Assembly: GCA_026936325.1 (NCBI GenBank)
Contig: JAPTHN010000018.1
Span: 9,691,658-9,755,657 of the forward strand
Length of the DNA: 64,000 bases
From: Platynereis dumerilii
Taxonomy: Eukaryota; Annelida; Polychaeta; Phyllodocida; Nereididae
Direction of reading: 5' to 3'
Below the pieces are notes generated by a model. It saw only the letters and a program-made list of their open reading frames with translations. It made no database searches and was not told the origin of the DNA. Positions within the stretch are counted from its first letter, which is position 1. The number at the start of each line of letters is the position of its first letter. A program made the position numbers and the translations under genes. Positions 44,966-57,084 of this stretch are shown here, one piece after another.

Positions 44966-45444
44966 GAGTGAAGATGCATGGGAAGATGTTTCCAAGCAAA
45001 ATAAAAAATGATTGTAAAGATTGAAAATGCTTTTCCAACTGATGAATTTGTAAAAGAATTTCTGAAAATATGGCGTTCAGTCACTGCATAATTTGATAAA
45101 ATGCAGGGACCAACTTAACAAAATGCTTTACCTGGTTCTGATTTTTCTTTGTCTACTGATTTTTCAATATAATACCTTTTGGTTGTCTTAATGTAAAAAT
45201 CTTCAGTGCATTTGAAGGAGAGGTTCCTTCTTTACACATAAAAATCATCTTCACTGCCTTTATCATTATTTCTGGTTATGTCATTAACTTTCTCCTCAAA
45301 TTAACTGGAGCCTTAGCATTTCAAACTAGTTTTACAAGCATATCAGAATTATTATTATGATATTAATCTAAGAGATCTTAAACTAATCTACAGATGGCGC
45401 GTGTCACTATACTACAAATGATGAGTTAACGTTAATCGGGCGGT

Positions 45445-45715
45445 CTCCCAGTCGAAACTCGTTTAAAAATGCTCTGACACATGATTGCTGTCGTAGAGAG
45501 TAATTTGGGATAAAGAGGCAGAAAGATGATATTCTTGGAAGAAAGAAGCGTTGGTGCCTGTGATGCAGTAAATATCAAAGATGACCTGTTAAGACTTAAG
45601 TATCTGGGCATGCCAGTCAAAGGATTGACATGGAAAAACTGTTATGAAAGCCGGCAACGTGAGGCATCAAAGTAAGCACCATTGACATTTTGTGAGGTTT
45701 CTACAAGTAAAGATG
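45445..45715 (+). repeat. Duplicated flank repeat, copy F (partial)
   Basis: Same half-unit as copy E, with CATCAAAGTAAGCACCATTG at about 45666. It starts next to GGTCTCCCAGT, a word also seen in the repeat at 55196-55435. Confidence 0.6.
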
Positions 45716-47680
45716 CGAGCAGCAATAGATTACTGTAGCATACCTGCAAAGCAGGCACTGAGAGCGACTTAGCACCATTTTTGCCATGTCAAAATGTGGA
45801 CTTATGTGTTTGTGTCAACTTTTGGTGTTTCAAGGGCTATATCTTTAACCCTGATTGCAATTAAGCATTGGCTGCTATCATGACTATGATACTATCAGAC
45901 TTGATTGATTACAAATTTGCAAGTTTCCATGCTGATTACGACTTCTTAGTCACTTGGATTTAGACACCAGTAAGCCTATAGGCCATTTTCATTTGAGATG
46001 AAAATCCACTCATGTCATTGTCATGTGAGTCATATAATTGCTCATTCTAATCAAGGCAGTGGCTATAAAATATTGACAACTCACCAGTCCAGTCAGTCAT
46101 AAATGCCAATTTTCAGATTGCAAAATCCAAATTTTATTAAGAGTGCATGGCTCCATTTTGAACTTCACTAAGACACTAATAAATGTGCCATCTTTTTCCA
46201 CTGTGTGCAGGATGATTTCCATCAGAGGTAGAAAATTAGTGTTATGCTTCACTTGAAGTCTGAGTCACAACCGAAAGAAGAATTCCAAAACAAATTTGGT
46301 GTCTCACACGTACACGGATGCAGGAGAGGATCAAGAAAATTCCTGGCATGTGGTCAAACCAGTTATCGTGTTGCCATATAGCTGAGAAAGGCCATGGAAG
46401 ATGAAGAATAACGTCCCATTTAAATAAGTTAAAAATTAACTTAAAAATCAATTTCTGGTAAAAATTATATTTGAAGAAGATGCCATTTGCATAAACCTGG
46501 CACCAAAAGGTTATAAACATCAAAGTGTGACCTTTTAGCACATTTTGCTAATTTCTGGGCAATTTAGATTGCCTATCTTAATCTGATTTTTGGTTGAGCA
46601 GGTCACAGATGTCCCATGACCGTATTAAAAGGAATAACAAATCATACTTGAACCACAAGCAGACCTCAGTATCAATTAAAAATAACACCAGCCACATTTT
46701 TCCACTGATGATAGAGTAATAAGTAACTGTGTGTAGCAAAATTGCACAGGTTTTAATTTCCTGTCTTGTTCTGAGTGCACAGAATACCACAGATATATAG
46801 TATATCACTGGGAGCTACCAAGAATCTAATATGATCTTGAAATAGAAGCTATGGTTATCTGAAAACAAGAAAAAATCTTACCTGTTTTTGTAGTTGTTCA
46901 CATTCTGACTGAAAATATAAAATGGAATTATTATTGTGATATTTCAATTATGTTGGCAATCTGTGTGAGGGGGTATAGTATTACTATTAGTAAGAGGCAG
47001 CATAAGGTAGAATGAACAAAAATACAATGTATATAATATATTACGTGTACTTAAAATATCAACAAATACTACACATTTTAGTGGAATTGCATGCAGTGGA
47101 TCACTCTATATTTTTAAAATATTGAAGGTATCTGATTTTCATCAATACCACCCCGATCATAAAATGATATAAGGATGTAGTTAATATAGATTGCGCATCT
47201 GTGAACTCAAATTCCAGGCTATTTAATATGGCAATGTCAAAAGTTTTAAACTGTTCAATACTATTCACTTCACTATCAGTGTCCTCATTTCCCAACATGC
47301 CGCAGCATTCTCCAGTGTTGGCGCTTGCCGTATGATGATGATCAATGAGAAGACTGGGAGTCTGGCATATACCCTATTAATTCAGGGATGCCCCGGGTCA
47401 TTCAGTTGCCATAGTACAGAATGCTAGATACCACCCACCTCCATAAAATGTCCGTGGGCTGGGACCCAATTGAGGTTGATTGCTGCACATCACTATGGGG
47501 AAAGTATCATACTTATAGGGATGGTGATAAACCTGCTTTGTGAGGCCAAGCATTCATCTGATTTCAATCCTAGCCAAAATAAAGAATAGTCTTCATAAAA
47601 CCCAACCTTTCAATAAGATATTCTATTATCATGTCAGGATAAAATTTAACAAAGTTAATATGCAGTTTTTATACCATCCT
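45716..47680. other. Stretch without a recognisable gene
   Basis: AT-rich intergenic DNA downstream of the fourth protease. Small open frames show no domain or paralogue in the window. Confidence 0.35.
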
Positions 47681-47686
47681 TTTATT
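47681..47686 (-). terminator. AATAAA signal of the fourth protease gene
   Basis: AATAAA on the - strand 29 bases after the stop codon, matching the short 3-prime UTRs of the tandem pair. Confidence 0.65.
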
Positions 47687-47714
47687 TGAATACCAAATAC
47701 ATTGATTTTACAGT

Positions 47715-48926
47715 TTAGGAGTCACAGCTGGAGTACAGCAGCAGATTGGGGGTTCCCTGTGTTCCTCTGATGTCCACAACTCCTTGCGTAGCAGATGATG
47801 CCAAGTAAGACTTCACTTGAGCAGATGTGGCATCGGGGTTCTCGGACAAGTAATTCGCGACGGCACCGGTAACATGGGGACAAGCCACAGAGGTCCCAGA
47901 TCGAAATGAACTGCCAGTGTCACTCAAGTGAGAGGCAGAGAGAATGTCGGAGCCAGGAGCCAAGATGTTGACACATGTTCCATGGTTGGACAAAGGAGAA
48001 AGCGTATCGTCGACGTCGATGGATGCGACAGTGATGGCTCCCTCAGCACTCGCAGGAGATTGAGTGCAAGCGGGTCCATTGTAGTTTCCGGCTGAGACGA
48101 CTACGGGGACGTTGGCAGCATCAGCACTGTTGACTGCAGAGTCCAAAGCAGTGTCGGGGCTGCTAGCACCAAAGGAAATGCTACCGACGCCTCTGACTCC
48201 CCTGCTCTGCACATCTCCCACCATCCAGTTGATACCAGCAACAAACCCAGATGAAAGGCCTGATCCTCTGTCTCTCACAGTCTTGACAGCAACGAGGGTC
48301 GCTCCCTTTGAGACTCCATATTGGAGACCAGCGGCAGTTCCAGCGACATGGGTTCCGTGTCCATTATTGTCATCATCGCCATCCTCAGTGAAGTTGATTC
48401 CAAATTCAGCCCTGCCCTCGAAGTCTTCGTGAGTCAGACGAATACCTGTGTCAAAGATGTAGACTCTCACTCCAGAACCTCCTGTTGTCGAGTAGACATA
48501 AGAAGCACTGGTGTAGTCAGGCAGCTCTCTTGAACTCAGTCTGCTCAAGCCCCAAAGTCTGGATGTGGTTTCCTGAGAAGCGCATTCCTGCTGATTCATG
48601 CGGAAGACCTTCTCAACATCGATGCTGTCGATCTCATCAATAGCAAAGAGTTGGCTCATGATGGCCTCATCAGAAGTCTTCACATGGATAATGGGGGCCA
48701 TGAGATTGGTGAAGAGGTTCAGGACGGTGATCTTGGAGGAGATGGCAGCCATCTTGGAGGCAACGCTTGAAGCATACTGGATGTTGGTGACTTTTCCTGC
48801 TGGTCTGTGAAGAACAATTAGAAATTCACCAGGAACTCTGTCAGGGCTGCTTAAGTTGTTTACTTGGCGAGCCTTTGGAAAGGCTGCGGCCAAGCAAATG
48901 AATGCTACAAACAGAGCGATCTTCAT
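47715..48926 (-). CDS. Secreted proteinase K-like subtilisin (S8A), fourth copy
   Basis: A 403-residue single-exon prepro-protease. The signal peptide is MKIALFVAFICLAAAFP, followed by an I9 prodomain (about 32-107) and an S8 domain. The catalytic set is complete: Asp159 in the classical IFDTG context, His190 (NNGHGTHVAG), Asn281 (SAGNYN) and Ser346 (SGTSVACPH). The S1 strand reads SFGAS instead of SLGGG, which may alter the primary specificity pocket. An acidic run EDGDDDNNGHG precedes the catalytic His and could bind a cation. It is more diverged from the tandem pair than the fifth gene is. The ATG lies 57 bases from a TATATAAAT box. It is presumably an extracellular endopeptidase with unknown substrate. 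Confidence 0.92.
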   Translation of the reverse strand: MKIALFVAFICLAAAFPKARQVNNLSSPDRVPGEFLIVLHRPAGKVTNIQYASSVASKMAAISSKITVLNLFTNLMAPIIHVKTSDEAIMSQLFAIDEIDSIDVEKVFRMNQQECASQETTSRLWGLSRLSSRELPDYTSASYVYSTTGGSGVRVYIFDTGIRLTHEDFEGRAEFGINFTEDGDDDNNGHGTHVAGTAAGLQYGVSKGATLVAVKTVRDRGSGLSSGFVAGINWMVGDVQSRGVRGVGSISFGASSPDTALDSAVNSADAANVPVVVSAGNYNGPACTQSPASAEGAITVASIDVDDTLSPLSNHGTCVNILAPGSDILSASHLSDTGSSFRSGTSVACPHVTGAVANYLSENPDATSAQVKSYLASSATQGVVDIRGTQGTPNLLLYSSCDS

Positions 48927-48982
48927 CTTCAGCTGTTGAATGTTGTCTCAAATGCTGTGTGGATATTGGTGAAAATATTCCC

Positions 48983-48991
48983 ATTTATATA
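48983..48991 (-). promoter_or_regulatory. TATA box of the fourth protease gene
   Basis: TATATAAAT on the - strand, 57 bases upstream of the ATG, the same spacing as the other active-looking copies. Confidence 0.65.
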
Positions 48992-48999
48992 TGATATTC

Positions 49000-49350
49000 C
49001 TCCTTGATGTTATCACCAACATGTGAACCCTTTTTTGATTTATCTTTTAACAAAGTCACATGATGTTGGATATTTCATGATAACACATTCAATATCCAAC
49101 CAATATCCTGGATATTGGACTTTTCTCGGGTACTAGAAAAAATTTGCTTGAGCCTAACTAGAGCTGGTTGTCACTTTGGCAGGTGTCTCAGCGGCGCATT
49201 GTCACAAGCAGCAAGTTGTCACACTACTGGGCAGGTTGTCACTGAGATGAGAGCAGGGTGCATCGTTAAAGACCTAAAATCGAAAAAATATACCTCTCAA
49301 AACCTTCACCTCTACGAGAGTTGCATTCAGGAGACTCCGTGCTAGGCATT
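49000..49350. other. Upstream region of the fourth protease
   Basis: Contains repeated GGATATTGG/CCAATATCC words (about 48960 and 49064-49115). No other gene is seen. Confidence 0.35.
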
Positions 49351-49354
49351 GTTG

Positions 49355-49770
49355 TAGAATACACCCCCACACCTGCTCATAAACGCTGTACCCTCAACTG
49401 AATCCCTTTAACCCTCTGTCAGAGTCTGTCTACCCCTTTTGACCTCTGCCACCCTCAACTAACCTCAGCAGCCCTCATCTACTCTCTAATTCCCTCAACT
49501 ACTCTCAACTGCCCTCGTCGACCCTCGACTAAACTCTGCTTTCCTCAAGTGAACTCGCCTCCCCTCAAGTAAACTCACCTCCCATCAAGTAAAATCGCTT
49601 CCCCTCAACTATGCTTGCCTTTCCTCAACTAAACTCGCCTCCTCAACCAAACTCGCCTCCCATCAACTAAACTTGTCTCCCTTCTCTCAACAACCCTTAG
49701 TTACCCCCATCATAAAACAGCGGTTACCCCATGGGGGCTAGGGTGTATCCTGCCATGAGCGATGGTATGT
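49355..49770 (+). repeat. Pyrimidine-rich degenerate minisatellite, copy 1
   Basis: Strongly strand-asymmetric C/T/A sequence built of CCTCAACT / AAACTCGCCTCC-like units. It ends TTACCCCATG...GTGTATCCTG, an end shared with 53330-53365. It starts with GAATACACCCCC, a rough inverse of that end. Confidence 0.6.
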
Positions 49771-51065
49771 ACTTGAGATGAGTGGCAGATCCATTATTGT
49801 CATCATGGCTCTGTCCTGATCTTTTTTTTGTTTTTTGCTGTAAACCTAAGAAGTGGACATATGACATTTAGTTTTGTTCCTGAAACCATTCAATTCAATA
49901 TTTTTAAAATGGAAGCTTTCAGTCCAAAATCCATCTGAATTGTGTTTAAAATCAAAATTGACAATGTTATTTATCACCACATTATGCAAAAATAAGGCAA
50001 ACCTAAAAATCTTCAAGGCTGTCAGGCAATCCTAGGACATTCTTCTTTTTTTTTTTACTAAATTGTACAAAGGAACAGTGCTGCACAGTGCTTGATTTTT
50101 GTAAAGATGAGGGCAGACGATGACTAGTTGTATAAATTGTTGTAATAATAATGCCACTTTTAATCATTCACAAATAAACTCCATTACAATAATAGATATC
50201 AAAGTTAGCTATTGTATAGAAATTGAATAAAATAGAATATAATAAATTCTATTTAAGTATAGTATATAAATATATATTGATATAATTTGTCTTGCTGTAG
50301 AGCTCATCATAAAAAAGGTAATTATACAAGTTATTACAATAGTAAATAATAGAAAAATGTGAGGATGTTTGGAATGTAAAAATGTGAAAAAGGGTGTACA
50401 TTTACGCCTAACATATGTATAGTTTTGTTTTACATGTGACATCTTGCCCCAACCCTAACATGTTGACAAGCAACCCCAATCTCCCCTACTCATTTATCAG
50501 CTATTATATTATTTGACAGATATCAAATAATAAATGATAACAGAATTAAACAGCAGTATTTGCTGATATTGGAGTAAACTTTGACATAGTAGGACAATTT
50601 TCTAGTATGTAGCACGCCTTTCTAGTATCTCTGCATGACTAGGAAAAAAATGAGGACACCATCAGTCTGGCATGCAGTCATAAAGTAACAGGATATTCGT
50701 AAATGGAATGATTCTGGTCATAGAATAATCTCTCCCTCTCCCTGGTTGTGATTCAGCTATCTCAATATGTTAAGTATGATATTTTTAATATGTCGGGTTT
50801 ACATAAAACTAAACTGCTGCATCCAGCATGTGATTCTCATCCAATAAAGTTATATATACATATATTATATATATTTAAAAATCTTTTAATAGAATATACA
50901 TGTGTGATAACTTGGTTGATCTTGGGTCTTATGGCTCTTTGCTTTTCTGATTCATGAGTTCATATGAAAATGTTTGTTCAAGAGCATGTGAATTTCATCT
51001 TTTTCGGATCTACAAAAGTCACCTTAATGTTTCCTTCATAAAAACAAGAAACTGGAAAAACCTTC
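49771..51065. other. Stretch without a recognisable gene
   Basis: AT-rich with TATATA runs around 50260 and 50860. Nothing is supported as coding. Confidence 0.35.
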
Positions 51066-51069
51066 ATTG

Positions 51070-51305
51070 AGTTATGCCGTTATCTATTTCTTTGGTTGAA
51101 CTGCCTCTCCTTGCCTGAGCCTCTCCTTAACAATTCTAGGTGGGCACCTCGTCAGCGGCAAGTAGTTGCCTTAGGGGTGTCCTCCTACTCATGTAATGCT
51201 TTTGTTTTTATATATCTATGTTTACTGTACAGCCATCAAACATCATATTGTATATATTCCTTGCATTTCATGACAAATAAAACATCTTGAGTCTTGAGTC
51301 TTGAC
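51070..51305 (+). mobile_element. Likely LINE 3-prime end
   Basis: A moderately GC-rich stretch followed by GACAAATAAAACAT and a tail of CTTGAGT units (51285-51304). This form, AATAAA plus a short 3-prime tandem repeat, is typical of a LINE 3-prime UTR. No coding part remains. Confidence 0.45.
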
Positions 51306-51668
51306 AAATAACATGTATTTTCATATAACACAACAAAGTCACTAGCAGCTTGACAACTCTTCAGCCTTCAGTAGTGTGTAGGACCACCTCCAGCTTGACT
51401 CAACTTCTGGCACCGTCTTGGAATTGACCCATATGGCACCCCATACCATAACTCCACTACTTGGGTTGGCACCTCCTATTCACACACATGCGTTGGTGTA
51501 ATACTCACGACATCAACGGTAACAACAAAGTCACTTCCAAGGTCTCATAAACAAGTCACTTCCATGGTCTCATGGACACTATCTACTCAGGCCACCTCGA
51601 TCTGGGTTTTCCCGGCGCTCAGCATACCAATGCTTTGATTTTTCTGTAGTTGAGCAACTTTTGACTTA
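51306..51668. other. Unannotated stretch
   Basis: Contains a short direct repeat of CAAGTCACTTCCA-type sequence near 51530-51570; otherwise nothing. Confidence 0.3.
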
Positions 51669-52078
51669 GGGACCGTTCAGAATTTATGACTGGGGGGTTG
51701 GGAATTTTGCTGGAACTTCCCGTCAAAAAGTTATACCCCCCCTTGAGTTTCATGTGGATTTTTAATACCCCATCCTTCGGTTTCACGCTTATTTTTAGTA
51801 CCCCCCCCCACCATACAAAGCAATACACACATATAAATACTGTTATACACGACCACACGTACAGATTCTCGTCATTTCGGGGACTTTTTCGCGTAAAAAA
51901 TTTCAAATAAAAATGAGTTTATGAGTGTTCTTCAACATTTTTTCTTCGTTAAAATTTCTTACCCCCCCCTTGGAAGTGTTGTCAAAAATTAATACCCCCC
52001 CTCGAAAAAAGTGTGAAAAGTTAGTACCCCTCGGCCAAAACTCCCACCCCTCCCAGTCATAAATTCTGAACAGTCCCT
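51669..52078. mobile_element. Inverted-repeat element with TTA target duplication
   Basis: Terminal inverted repeats of over 30 bases, beginning GGGACCGTTCAGAATTTATG on the left with a near-perfect inverse at the right end. TTA flanks both sides, the target size and type of PIF/Harbinger-like elements. Interior arms carry poly-C tracts and TACCCCCCC words in inverse order. No transposase is present. Confidence 0.7.
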
Positions 52079-52079
52079 T

Positions 52080-52695
52080 AGTCACGGCAATTGTGCCAAA
52101 ATTGTGTGCTTACGTCTTTTAAGATTCACTAAAAGTCAATTTAAGGATGATTAATCCTCTGAGACAGCAGCCAAACATGATATTCTTAAAATGGTATCTT
52201 TTTAGTCAATCTGAAAAGCAAGAACATTTTCAGACAGGTGATCTATCGTTTGTGACCCAGTTTTTGGGTGTCTCACATCATGAGACAATTTTATGGATTA
52301 TACACCTTAGGCATCTTGTTTGCACAAAATATGCATGACTTTTGTCTTTCAGTGCTTATCAGGGCCATGGTGTGCATTTTAAAAGAAGACAACTAAAGTT
52401 GACAAACCTCTCATTGCATTTAACTTGTATTGATTCTGAACAAAAAATCATTTGAAAGAGTCACGGGTATTCGGGAACTTGTAACATTTTATGTTTCAGA
52501 CATGCAATGATGTACATGTTCAAATGGAAAGATAGGTTGTATACCTACCTGTTGAGGGGGAGGGGGTTAAATTCACCATCAGAAAGATGGCAAATAATGT
52601 GGATCGTCGCATATTTTTTTCGTATGACATGCTTCCCTCTCAGGACTCAGGTAATTTATAATCCCATGCTTCAAACATCAATTATATACATTTTG
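52080..52695. other. Unannotated stretch
   Basis: AT-rich; no gene or repeat recognised. Confidence 0.3.
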
Positions 52696-52903
52696 ATTGT
52701 ATCAACGCTTAACACGGGTTATCCTAAAGTGGTTAACTTCTGTAACTTTTCTTTTAACTGATTTACTGGGAAAATAATTTAGTCATTATATAACATGAGG
52801 TCAGCTTAAAACATGGCTAAGTTATTTTCCCAGTAACCCTGTTAAAAGTAAAGTTATAGAAGTTAACCACTTTAGGATAACCCATGTTAAGCGTTGATAC
52901 AAT
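52696..52903. mobile_element. Fold-back element of 208 bases
   Basis: The two arms, about 82 bases each, are inverse copies with few mismatches (left start ATTGTATCAACGCTTAAC, right end GCGTTGATACAAT) around a loop of about 45 bases. It is a typical small hairpin transposable element, without coding capacity. Confidence 0.75.
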
Positions 52904-53039
52904 TTGGCACAGGTGGAGCTGATTTGTACTTCCTTCTTGCACCAGTGATTTTGTAAGTGTGGTGAAAGTTTGACTTTATATTAGATTCTCCTATTGTTTG
53001 AATGGGAGTTTTACTTTATATTAGATTCTCGTATTGTAC

Positions 53040-53375
53040 CTCATGACAGGTAGCATCCCCCGCTCCATTTTATTATGCTGTAATATCAGTTACCCCAATT
53101 TTACCCCTTGCTTCCTGCCACTTACCCCACTTGCCTCCCGTTAGCCTCACTTGCCCCCCTTGCCCCAGCTTGCCCCCACTTACCCCCTACTTTGCCCCAC
53201 TTGCTTCTCATTAGTCCCCACTTATACCCCGCTTTCCCCCTCTTGCCCCCACTTTCCCCACATAACCTTCTACTTTCCCCAAATTCCCCCACCTTTCCTT
53301 CTAATTATCCCCAATAACATTTTCTTATGTTAGTGTTACCCCACAGAATGGAGTGTATCCTGTAATTAGGCATTG
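53040..53375 (+). repeat. Pyrimidine-rich degenerate minisatellite, copy 2
   Basis: Units such as CCCCACTTGCC repeat imperfectly from about 53090 to 53340. The right end TTACCCCA...GTGTATCCTG with the following bases aligns with the end of the block at 49355-49770, so the two are copies of one family. Confidence 0.6.
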
Positions 53376-53755
53376 TATCAGCCCTCTGAATGTTTGTCAC
53401 ATTTCAGCACAAGTGAAATTTCCATTGCTTTTTTCAGATGTTTTTTTTTTAGGATTTCTCGAGCAAGGTAACTGCAAAGAACCTGCGGACCTTATAACTT
53501 CACCATCAAGTACCTGCCTAAAACAAGCTTATCCTAGCCTTGGTGTGCTCTTAAGGCGATACTTAAAATTGATTATCTTCTCATCACAAATTACTCACAC
53601 CAATCCTGAACAACGGATGGTATGAAGAGTTATCAAGCACTTGTCATAATTTAAACTCTTGATCAAAATGCTGGAATAATTAGGATTTTCAAGGTGTCCA
53701 GACTTGATTGCATGTGTTTAATTGCAACTATTTGTTCCTCTGACATTAGATTTTT
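53376..53755. other. Unannotated stretch
   Basis: A 90-codon frame (53353-53625) shows no domain. Nothing else is recognised. Confidence 0.3.
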
Positions 53756-53759
53756 TGTC

Positions 53760-54250
53760 TGTAAATTATATATAAAAACCATTTTTGGCGGATAGGAATT
53801 ATTTGAAACCTTTTTTGGGTGGCCCGGGAAAATTCATTTTTTAATAGAAGACGAATTCCATTACATACATGTGAATGTCCTAAATATAAAACAGAGGGAA
53901 AGGAGCAATATACTAAGATAATTACTAAGTTCCCAGGATTTCCAGATCTTGATAACATGGATAAATTTATGTTTCTTAATAACGATGACTTTCGAAACTA
54001 CAGGCTTATTTGCACATCAAGCCTTTTATATTAGAAAGAGATTTCTTATCAATAACAGCAATAGATGCAGAATGTCACTGTGCTGCCGCCTATTGCATTT
54101 GACTATAGTACAAGAGTGAAAAAAAATTGCTCATGACGGCTGGGGGGATATAATATATAATTAATTGCTTGTATGTTTAGATGTATCACTTGTCACTATA
54201 AGAAATAATTGCTTATCCTTATCCTTATCCTTATACTTATCCTTATATGG
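53760..54250 (+). mobile_element. LINE 3-prime fragment with CTTATC tail
   Basis: The + strand frame from 53819 encodes a segment like the last part of a LINE ORF2 (CECPKYKTEGKEQYTKIITK, then MDKFMFLNNDD), comparable to the C-terminal block at 42808-43053. It is followed by a UTR with GCTCATGACGGCTGGGGGGA and a (CTTATC)n tail at about 54206-54246. It is 5-prime truncated. Confidence 0.6.
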
Positions 54251-55195
54251 ATTTCTGATCTTACAAACTCAGCTTGTGCCTGTGTCAACCAAATGTATTG
54301 TCTTGATGTGCTTTTGAAATACACAGAAATTTGATCAACCTCTCATCACATTTTACTCCTCTGCACCAAGTGACCTATGCAAGGATTTTTTGTTTACATT
54401 TTGCTAGTTCTCTCATATAGAGCAAACAATAAACTTCACCATATAGCCAGTATGCCGTGTAATGGTATAGGTAATACACATAAATCAGTTTAGTTTTCTA
54501 GGAGATTAGATAGTTTTAGTAAAAAAATTATTTTTAGTGCATTTTTCACAAGAATCACCAAATATTTTGATTGCTGAATATGCAATTCTTGTAATTTCAT
54601 ACCAGGATTTATAATAAAATAAATGCAGCATACTGGCTATGTTATATTGTAATTAAATTGGTTTCTTGTCCAAAATTCCAGATTTCGGGATTAACTAGGG
54701 CGCATCGCATAGAGAAAATGGTACACAGGGTTCACTGCAAAATTTGAATTTTGAGTCAGCTTACATGATTGAGTGAGATGGTCACCGGTTGCTGCATCAC
54801 AATGTTGCTACATCACACTGTGTACTTCAGAGCATTTTTTAAATATTTTCGACTGGGAGACCAATGCAGTTGCCATGGTTTTCGCACCAAAAAGCACCAT
54901 TTTTCATAGCCGGTATCAGATAGCTGGGGTCCTGCAGAACAATTTGGTATATTTGGCACTTATTCCATTGGCCTGCGGAGTAACTCCTTAAATAAAACAC
55001 CTTTTTGGGTTCTGCTACTCTTCTAAATTTCGTAGCATAATGATGCGCGATATTTATAGATCAGCAGCTGCAGATGTATATCCATTATAATATATTTATA
55101 TGATTATTTGCTCCCCAAAAGATTTTGAACTTTTGAGCTAGCTGCAAATTTAGGAGTTTTTATGAATGCCATAAGAATTTTTTTTTTTATCGGAA
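54251..55195. other. Stretch without a recognisable gene
   Basis: Contains CGACTGGGAGACCAATGC near 54850, related to the repeat that follows. No gene is seen. Confidence 0.35.
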
Positions 55196-55435
55196 ACCAG
55201 AAAGATGACAGGAGCAGAAGTATGTTGTAGAGATGGTGAAAAATATTTTTCATATGAAAGCAGAAGCCTTGGTTTCAAATGTGCCGCAGAACTGCAAACT
55301 AAGACAAGCAAATGAGAAACTTATTTATAAGAGTCTTTGGAAAAAATTTGGTTTCCCAGTGATGCCAATTTGGCAATGACTGGGAGACCAAATCAGCCCA
55401 CTGGGAGACCATTTGGTCTCCCAGTTACTATGTTA
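55196..55435 (+). repeat. Dispersed repeat with GGGAGACC palindromes, copy 1
   Basis: Homologous along its length to 60965-61185. Both copies have AGCAGAAG words at the start and CACTGGGAGACCATTT at the end, with inverse GGTCTCCCAGT words that can pair. Confidence 0.65.
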
Positions 55436-57084
55436 AAAATGCACTGGTGTACTTATTGTTTTAGAAATAGGTCATGTCCATGTAAATACATTGTGCTGCA
55501 GAACTTGACACAGTTAGCAGATTGACGGATGGTTGAAGGTGAGTTTTCGTTATTTATTCGTAATTCCTGTCACTGACGACGGTGTACAACAAGCCTAAAG
55601 ACTAGTAATATACACTCTTTAGACAGACTGGTTGATTTTTGGGAAAGGACCAACCATTTCAATTGGTTGTGCCAAATCAACCAGTAATAATGGTTGAAAC
55701 TATCATTCTTGTTGGTTGAGGGGCAACTAAAAGAATTGGTTAGATAATACCAACCAACTCCACTGGTCAGAAAAATGGTTATGTCATATTTATTTGAATA
55801 AAGTGTCTCTCCACCACCCAGTAGAATAGAAGCCCCCTCAAATAAAAGCTGCCCTCAATAAAGCTAGGAAAGGTAGAAATAGTGTACATGTTAAACAGTA
55901 AATGGAAGCCGCTTGAAACAATGGTCCATTTCTCTAAATTGGATAAAGGGGCTCTATTCAAGTTTATGTGGTAAGCAGAAGTTTAAATTGACTGTGAACC
56001 AGTGAGAGAAGGCTCAGCAAGGAATCGCTAACAACAAAGCACATAACTGAGTTTTAGCAATAAACAGTGTATAATCTCATAATTTATGTTATGATCCTGG
56101 CTAACACATCACAGCTGACATAAAAATAGGTCTAGCCTTGACTCACTGAATGGTATTCTACATACTGCATTCAACAATTCCAAGAGAGTGTGATAAATGA
56201 GATTAGAACTCATGTTTGTCAAAGGAATTCAAAGCATATCACAACAGAAGAATCATGAGCAATAGAGAGTCGAGTGCTGCCATCTATATATCCGTGAAGT
56301 CCAGTTGAGTGTGTAACTTTGAAATTATAAAAAAAAAGCAGCATGCACGGGCATGTTAATCGAATAAACGCATCATGTAATTGTAGATACACCACTTCCA
56401 ACGAATCTCCAATGAATAGCTTTGAAATTGTGAAAGATTATGGAGGCTAAAAATTTTGAAGGAGTACCATCATGACCAAGAACTTGAACAGTCACTCACA
56501 TACATTTGTTCTTGATGCCTCTGGAATGTCCCATATTTAATATAGCATTGCAGTGACATTTCTGTGCAAGGTAAGTGTATTTTATGATCATCTTTGTAGT
56601 CTGTGAATAGACTGAAGACTGCTTGGTAAAACGAGGAAGAAAAGTCTACCAATTTTTAGAGCAATCTCCAGTGCCTTCTGGGTGGATAGCTCAACTTTCT
56701 CTATCTCTCTGTCCTGCATTGTTTTATTATTCTCCATAATAAATTTTTTTATCACTGTGACAATTTATCTAAAAGTTTTCTCTTTTCAGACCTCAAGGAA
56801 AAAATATCAAACCACTCCCCACCCACAAATAAAAAAACAACCTCCCCCACCCAAAAAAAAAGAAAAAGCAACACCTGAAAGTCAAATAACGCCTTATTTT
56901 AGGTAATGAAGAGCCCTTTGGCTGGGGTGGGAGCATGGGTTCTTAGCAAGTGGGTTCTATGGCTTTACATCCTGCATTTTTGCACTAGATAGGCTAATCA
57001 GACTAGCCATGGACCATGGTAATGAGATAACAGCTGTCAGACTGAGTTCTACCGAGGATTGGTCCTATGACCATGAGGTTTACT
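55436..57084. other. Stretch without a recognisable gene
   Basis: 55615-55775 has repeated AACCA/TGGTT words (ACCAACCA, ATTGGTT). 56810-56875 is an A/C-rich simple stretch. No coding region is supported. Confidence 0.35.

Noticed and set aside
53108-53333. Pro/Leu-rich open frames in the pyrimidine-rich block
   Set aside because: They are a direct result of the CCCCACTT-type repeat in several frames.
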